Assembly (NCBI GenBank): GCA_029557025.1
Contig: JAKPRU010000253.1
Span: 1-10,127 of the forward strand
Direction of reading: 5' to 3'
Source of the DNA: Candidatus Omnitrophota bacterium
GTDB lineage: Bacteria; Hinthialibacterota; Hinthialibacteria; Hinthialibacterales; JAKPRU01
DNA length: 10,127 bases
The first letter of the stretch is position 1. Each line of letters begins with the position of its first letter. Below are positions 6,434 to 10,127 of the stretch, in pieces. The notes under the pieces are model-generated. The model worked only from the letters and a program-made list of their open reading frames with translations, did not search any database and was not told the origin of the DNA. A program made the translations under genes and the position numbers.

Positions 6434-7144
6434 ATGAGTAAAGAGTTCACAATCAGAATCAATGGCCGGGATATCCCGGCCCAGGAAGGGGAAACAGTCC
6501 TCGATGTCGCGCGAAGGTCCGATATCTATATTCCAGCGCTGTGCCATTTGAAGGGATTGTCCCCGGTCGGCGCCTGCCGCCTCTGTCTGGTGGAGGTCAA
6601 AGGCGTGTCTCGCCTGGTTCCTTCCTGTACAACCTACGTGCATGAGGGGCTGGATGTGATTACCGATTCGGAAGGTATCCAGAAATGCCGAATGGTAATT
6701 CTTCAGCTTCTGTTCTCGGAGCGGAACCACACCTGTTCGGTCTGTGTCTCCAATGGCCACTGTGAGCTGCAAGCCATCGCCGAAAACCTCGGAATGAACT
6801 ATGTCCGGTATCCCTATCGCTTCCCGGCCCTGGAGGTAGACGCCTCTCACGAGAAATACGCCATCGACCACAACCGCTGTGTCCTTTGCACCCGCTGCGT
6901 ACGTGTCTGCAAGGAGGTGGAAGGTGCGTATACGCTGGAGATTATCGGGCGGGGCGTTCATTCGCTCGTCCTGGCCGATCTCGATGGATTGTGGGGGGAA
7001 TCCCAAACCTGTACCGGTTGCGGCAAATGTGTTCAGGTTTGCCCCACCGGTGCCCTGTTCGAAAAAGGAAAAGCAGTAGGTCAGATGAAAAAACGCAATG
7101 AGTTTCTGCCCTACCTGATGTCCATGCGGAGTCTGAACCGATGA
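6434..7144 (+). CDS. hoxU: HoxU-like Fe-S electron-transfer subunit of NiFe-hydrogenase
   Basis: This 236-residue protein is homologous to the N-terminal part of NuoG and to HoxU / the electron-transfer part of HydA. Domains in order: a plant-type [2Fe-2S] ferredoxin with Cys37, Cys48, Cys51 and Cys65; a His/Cys-type [4Fe-4S] site with His99, Cys101, Cys104 and Cys110 (NHTCSVCVSNGHC); and a two-cluster ferredoxin with Cys149/152/155/159 and Cys193/196/199/203. These four centres would pass electrons between the flavin subunit and hoxY. I chose the ATG at 6434; a TTG at 6422 is in frame but has no ribosome binding site, and the extra residues are not family-like. The TTGGA upstream of the ATG is weak. 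The gene overlaps hoxY by four bases (ATGA), which suggests coupled translation. It has no hydrogenase H-cluster domain, so it is not an [FeFe]-hydrogenase. Confidence 0.94.
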   Translation: MSKEFTIRINGRDIPAQEGETVLDVARRSDIYIPALCHLKGLSPVGACRLCLVEVKGVSRLVPSCTTYVHEGLDVITDSEGIQKCRMVILQLLFSERNHTCSVCVSNGHCELQAIAENLGMNYVRYPYRFPALEVDASHEKYAIDHNRCVLCTRCVRVCKEVEGAYTLEIIGRGVHSLVLADLDGLWGESQTCTGCGKCVQVCPTGALFEKGKAVGQMKKRNEFLPYLMSMRSLNR

Positions 7145-7668
7145 GAAAAATAAGACTGGCCACCGTTTGGCTCGATGGATGCTCCGGGTGTCACATGTCT
7201 CTCCTCGATGTGGATGAACGAATCATTGAATTCGCCAACCGGATTGAGGTTCTTTATAGTCCCCTCGTAGACCGGAAGGAGTTCCCGGATTCGGTGGACC
7301 TGACACTGGTAGAGGGGGCAATCGCGAGCGACGAAGACCTGCATAAAATTCGCCTCATTCGAGAACGGTCGAAGGTTCTGGTCGCTTTGGGGGACTGTGC
7401 TGTAACCGGCAACATCTCCGGAATGCGCAACTCGTACCCGGTGAACGCTGTCCTTCAGCGCGCCTATGCTGAAAATGCTAGAACGCGCAACGGGTTCCCG
7501 CAGCGAGGCCTCCCCGTGTTGCTTCAACGGTGCCGACCGCTTCACGAGGTCGTTCCCGTCGATCTCCACGTGCCAGGATGTCCTCCGAGGGCCGACCTGA
7601 TTTACGCAGTTCTCAAAGCCATCCTGGAGGGGCATCTCCCCCAGAACATCCATACCCGTTTCGGATGA
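7141..7668 (+). CDS. hoxY: HoxY-like NiFe-hydrogenase small subunit
   Basis: This 175-residue short-type small subunit fits group 3 cytoplasmic enzymes. The four ligands of the proximal [4Fe-4S] cluster are present: Cys14 and Cys17 (DGCSGC), Cys86 (GDCAVTGN) and Cys147 (VPGCPP). The longer C-terminal domain with medial and distal clusters, and the twin-arginine signal of membrane or periplasmic uptake hydrogenases, are both absent, so it acts in the cytoplasm with hoxH and hoxU. Its ATG overlaps the hoxU stop, with GGAG nine bases upstream. In the naming used for bifurcating [NiFe] enzymes (HydABCSL) it would be HydS. A further cysteine, Cys131, has no known role. Confidence 0.95.
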   Translation: MRKIRLATVWLDGCSGCHMSLLDVDERIIEFANRIEVLYSPLVDRKEFPDSVDLTLVEGAIASDEDLHKIRLIRERSKVLVALGDCAVTGNISGMRNSYPVNAVLQRAYAENARTRNGFPQRGLPVLLQRCRPLHEVVPVDLHVPGCPPRADLIYAVLKAILEGHLPQNIHTRFG

Positions 7669-7680
7669 TAGGAATAAACC

Positions 7681-9102
7681 ATGACCAGACAGATTGTCAT
7701 TGATCCCATAACCCGCGTCGAGGGACACGGCAAAGTCACTTTGTACCTCGATGATTCCGGCGAGGTCCGGGATGCCCGGCTTCACGTCACCCAATTTCGT
7801 GGATTTGAGAAGTTCTGTGAGGGACGCCCTTTTTCCGAAATGCCTTCTCTGACCGCTCGTATTTGCGGCATCTGTCCGGTCAGTCATAGCCTGGCGTCCG
7901 CCAAAGCCTGTGATGCTGTTCTGGCCGTTCAAGTCCCCAGGACCGCACAGAACCTTCGGAAAATCCTCAACTTGGCCCAGTTACTGCAATCCCATGCCCT
8001 GAGTTTTTTCCATCTCTCCTCTCCGGACCTCCTCCTGGGAATGGATTCCGATCCGGCTGAACGCAATGTGTTCGGCGTGATTCGATCTCATCCGAGTCTG
8101 GCACGAAACGGAATCCGCCTGCGCCAGATCGGTCAGCAAATGATTGAGACTCTCGGCGAAAAACGCATCCATTCCCCCTGGGTCATTCCGGGCGGTGTTG
8201 CAAACCCGCTCGCCTCCGAAGATCGAGAAGCCCTGCTGGTTCTGATCCCGGAAGCCCTTTCCATCATTCAGGAAACCATTGAGTGGTTCTATTCCGTCCT
8301 GAACCAATACACGGAAGAAATCCGTACATTTGCGAATTTCCCGACTCTGTTTCTGGCTCTCGTGGGCAGCGATGGCCGCTTGGGTCATTACGATGGCCGA
8401 ATGCGGGTAATCGATTCCGAGGGCAATCGCCTTCTCGATCAAGCGGACCCGGCTCAATATGCGGATTATATCGAGGAATGGGTGGAGCCGGATTCCTATT
8501 TGAAATCGCCCTGCTATAAGCCCATGGGATATCCCGATGGGATCTATCGTGTAGGTTCGCTGGCCCGCTTGAATGCGGTTGACTGCTGCGGAACACCTCG
8601 CGCCGATGAGGCCTGGAAAAAATTGCGCCAACCGAACCAGGGGCCTTTGCTCAGCTCGTTCCACTATCATTATGCGCGGCTTGTTGAATCACTGTATGCC
8701 ATAGAACAAATCGAGGAGATTCTTCACGATTCCGATATTCTCGATGATCGTGTCTGTGCCAAGGCTCAGCCGAATAATCTGGAAGGTATCGGGGCCATCG
8801 AAGCGCCACGCGGCACACTCATTCATCACTACCGGATCGACAAAAACGGCCTGATGGTCTGGGCAAACCTGATCGTCGCTACCGGCCACAATAATCTGGC
8901 CATGAATCGGGGCATCCTGCAGGTCGCCAAAGAATACGTGAAAGGCGACAAAGTCTCCGAAGGCATCTTAAACCGCGTCGAGGCCGTCATTCGCAGCTTC
9001 GATCCGTGCCTGAGCTGCTCGACCCATGCACTGGGTCGCATGAGTCTGCAAATCCAACTGCTTGCGCCGACCGGAGAATGCCTGGACAAGGCCGTGCGAT
9101 AG
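7681..9102 (+). CDS. hoxH: HoxH-like NiFe-hydrogenase catalytic large subunit
   Basis: This 473-residue catalytic subunit has both nickel-binding motifs. The N-terminal motif is [10 protein letters not shown], with Cys62 and Cys65; the C-terminal motif is DPCLSCSTH (441-449), with Cys443 and Cys446. These are the four ligands of the Ni-Fe site, so the enzyme should be active. The family motif RVEGHGKV is near residue 12. After His449 a 24-residue tail remains, which in this family a dedicated endopeptidase removes after nickel insertion; neither that protease nor the hyp genes are in the window. The length and C-terminal ALG-type tail fit group 3d (HoxH) or the related HydL of HydABCSL rather than F420-reducing or membrane types. 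It lies 12 bases after hoxY, with AGGA seven bases before the ATG, and is the last gene of the operon. The reaction is H2 to 2 H+ and 2 electrons, reversible. Confidence 0.96.
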   Translation: MTRQIVIDPITRVEGHGKVTLYLDDSGEVRDARLHVTQFRGFEKFCEGRPFSEMPSLTARICGICPVSHSLASAKACDAVLAVQVPRTAQNLRKILNLAQLLQSHALSFFHLSSPDLLLGMDSDPAERNVFGVIRSHPSLARNGIRLRQIGQQMIETLGEKRIHSPWVIPGGVANPLASEDREALLVLIPEALSIIQETIEWFYSVLNQYTEEIRTFANFPTLFLALVGSDGRLGHYDGRMRVIDSEGNRLLDQADPAQYADYIEEWVEPDSYLKSPCYKPMGYPDGIYRVGSLARLNAVDCCGTPRADEAWKKLRQPNQGPLLSSFHYHYARLVESLYAIEQIEEILHDSDILDDRVCAKAQPNNLEGIGAIEAPRGTLIHHYRIDKNGLMVWANLIVATGHNNLAMNRGILQVAKEYVKGDKVSEGILNRVEAVIRSFDPCLSCSTHALGRMSLQIQLLAPTGECLDKAVR

Positions 9103-9142
9103 GCCCTTATCCCGCTTCTCTCCTGTTTCCCACCACCGTCGG

Positions 9143-9170
9143 TTGACACAAGCATTGGAATCGAGATAAT
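9143..9170 (+). promoter_or_regulatory. Sigma-70-like promoter of the TP-repeat gene
   Basis: TTGACA (9143-9148), a 16-base spacer and GATAAT (9165-9170) match 11 of the 12 consensus bases. Transcription would begin near 9177, giving a short leader before the Shine-Dalgarno at 9188-9194. It indicates that the TP-repeat gene is independent of the hydrogenase operon, although no clear terminator lies between them. Confidence 0.65.
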
Positions 9171-9203
9171 CCCTGCCACCACTCGAAAGGGGAGCTCCTG
9201 ACG

Positions 9204-10127
9204 GTGACATGGCGGGTTATCCCGGTTTTCTCAAAATCATCGAGGGTTGAACTCCTCTGCAACTCCCTTTTCATAATCGGCTTGAGTGTCCTCTGGATTG
9301 CTTCGGCGGCACGGAACCTGTGCGCAGGAGACCCATCACCCACGCCAACAGCGACTCCAAGTCCTCCTATCATAACTCCCTCTCCAATCCCTTCCTGGAC
9401 TCCTACCGCAACATGGGGTCATACACCTTCTCGAACTTCGACTCCAACCGCCACTGCGACCCCAACGCAAACGGAAACTTTTACCCCAACGCAAACTCCC
9501 GCCCCAACGCTTTCATTTACCCCAACCTCGACTGACTCCCCAACTCCGATACCCACTTCAACCCCGACCCCAACTCTCACTTCCACACCGTCGCATAGCC
9601 CGACCGTAACTCCTTCTCCAAGCTCCACACCATCATTCACCCCAACTCAAACTCCGACCTCCACTTGTACTCCAACATATACAGCCACAATGACGCCGAC
9701 TCCGAGCGCCACTCACACCTCAACCGCCACTCCAATCCCCAGCCCCACAGCTTCTTTTACTTCTACTCCGACTCCCACCCTCACTCCAACTTGCACTTTC
9801 ACTCCAACCCATACACCGACTGTTACTCCCACTCCCAGTTTTACCCCCTCTCACACCTCAACCGCCACTCCAATCCCCAGTCCCACACCTTTCTTCACTT
9901 CCACTTCAACTCCCACCCTCACTCCGACTTGCACTTTCACCCCAACCCATACACCGACTGTTACCCCCACTCCCAGTTTTACCCCCTCTCACACCTCAAC
10001 CGCCACTCCAATCCCCAGCCCCACACCTTTCTTCACTTCAACTCCCACCCTCACTCCAACTTGCACTTTCTCACCAACCCATACACCAACTGCTACTCCC
10101 ACTCCCAGTTTTACCCCCTCTCACACC
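9204..10127 (+). CDS. Secreted Thr/Pro/Ser-rich repeat protein, N-terminal part
   Basis: A GTG at 9204 follows AGGGGAG (9188-9194) by nine bases and opens a frame of 308 codons with no stop before the right edge. Residues 1-15 are basic. Residues about 17-34 are hydrophobic (ending SVLWIASAA), followed by a likely signal peptidase I site near residues 35-42. The cysteine after it has no lipobox. From about residue 44 the chain is almost wholly Thr, Pro and Ser, a flexible and probably glycosylated stalk as found in surface or exported proteins. Residues 171-306 form three tandem repeats. Cysteines recur in the motif TPTCTF, which is odd for a simple linker. The functional domain, if any, lies beyond the window. 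It has its own promoter and no visible link to the hydrogenase. No family can be named. Confidence 0.8.
   Translation, partial: MTWRVIPVFSKSSRVELLCNSLFIIGLSVLWIASAARNLCAGDPSPTPTATPSPPIITPSPIPSWTPTATWGHTPSRTSTPTATATPTQTETFTPTQTPAPTLSFTPTSTDSPTPIPTSTPTPTLTSTPSHSPTVTPSPSSTPSFTPTQTPTSTCTPTYTATMTPTPSATHTSTATPIPSPTASFTSTPTPTLTPTCTFTPTHTPTVTPTPSFTPSHTSTATPIPSPTPFFTSTSTPTLTPTCTFTPTHTPTVTPTPSFTPSHTSTATPIPSPTPFFTSTPTLTPTCTFSPTHTPTATPTPSFTPSHT
9714..10121 (+). repeat. Three tandem in-frame repeats (138, 138, 132 bp)
   Basis: Units begin with CACACCTCAACCGCC at 9714, 9852 and 9990, and a fourth begins at 10122 and is cut by the window edge. The first two are 138 bp (46 codons). The third is 132 bp, having lost six bases (Ser-Thr) in frame near its Phe-Phe-Thr-Ser segment. 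The second and third are nearly identical as DNA, which points to recent duplication or conversion. A less regular TP-rich tract precedes them (about 9333-9713). Confidence 0.85.

Noticed and set aside
6434..7144. [FeFe]-hydrogenase (HydA) catalytic subunit
   Set aside because: The protein stops after the two-cluster ferredoxin domain; the H-cluster motifs are absent and [NiFe] subunits follow.
9419..9640. Val/Gly-rich minus-strand ORF opposite the TP repeats
   Set aside because: It is the complement of Thr/Pro codons; the plus frame has a promoter, ribosome binding site and signal peptide.
9333..10127. CRISPR-like array
   Set aside because: The repeats are contiguous, codon-phased and without unique spacers; they encode Thr/Pro repeats.

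Overview
The window carries a cytoplasmic, pyridine-nucleotide-linked [NiFe]-hydrogenase operon (about 2563-9102, plus strand). To its left is a divergent TetR regulator/MFS transporter pair. To its right is the start of a secreted Thr/Pro-rich repeat protein. The organism cannot be named from this sequence. It is a bacterium with moderately GC-rich coding DNA and Shine-Dalgarno-led genes. A long TP-repeat exported protein and a short palindromic CACAGG...CCTGTG repeat between genes are, in my experience, common in uncultured candidate phyla and PVC-like bacteria (Sumerlaeota, Hydrogenedentota and Omnitrophota types). That placement is a weak inference.

Left region (1-1884, minus strand): a TetR-family regulator is followed 20 bases later by an MFS permease that runs off the left edge. 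The TetR promoter can be read directly (TTGAAC, 17 bases, TATCAT). It carries two GTCA-N4-TGAC sites, one between -35 and -10 and one just downstream of the expected start, arranged as a perfect 14-bp inverted repeat. This fits an autorepressed efflux or uptake cassette.

Middle left (1885-2562): there is no intact gene, but a decayed Rrf2-family regulator lies at 2131-2440. Its N-terminus, helix-turn-helix and wing helix can be recognised, but they are split by two apparent one-base losses in an A run and a T run, and several conserved leucines read as proline. It sits just upstream of the hydrogenase and may be its lost regulator.

Hydrogenase operon (2563-9102): the order is hoxE/hydC-like (NuoE), a 1052-residue NuoF-GltD fusion, hoxU/hydA-like (NuoG N-terminal part), hoxY (small subunit) and hoxH (large subunit). 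The diaphorase half offers two different nucleotide sites: the FMN/NAD(H) site of NuoF and an FAD plus putative NADP(H) site in the GltD part. The fusion places GltD where HydB-type proteins of bifurcating hydrogenases carry a C-terminal two-cluster ferredoxin domain. The enzyme may therefore link H2 to both NAD(H) and NADP(H), perhaps by flavin-based electron bifurcation or as a built-in transhydrogenase. This is the most interesting system in the window.

Right region (9103-10127): a good sigma-70-like promoter (TTGACA, 16 bases, GATAAT) and a strong ribosome binding site precede a GTG-started ORF. It encodes a signal peptide followed by a Thr/Pro/Ser-rich tract with three nearly identical 44-46-residue repeats, and it runs off the right edge.
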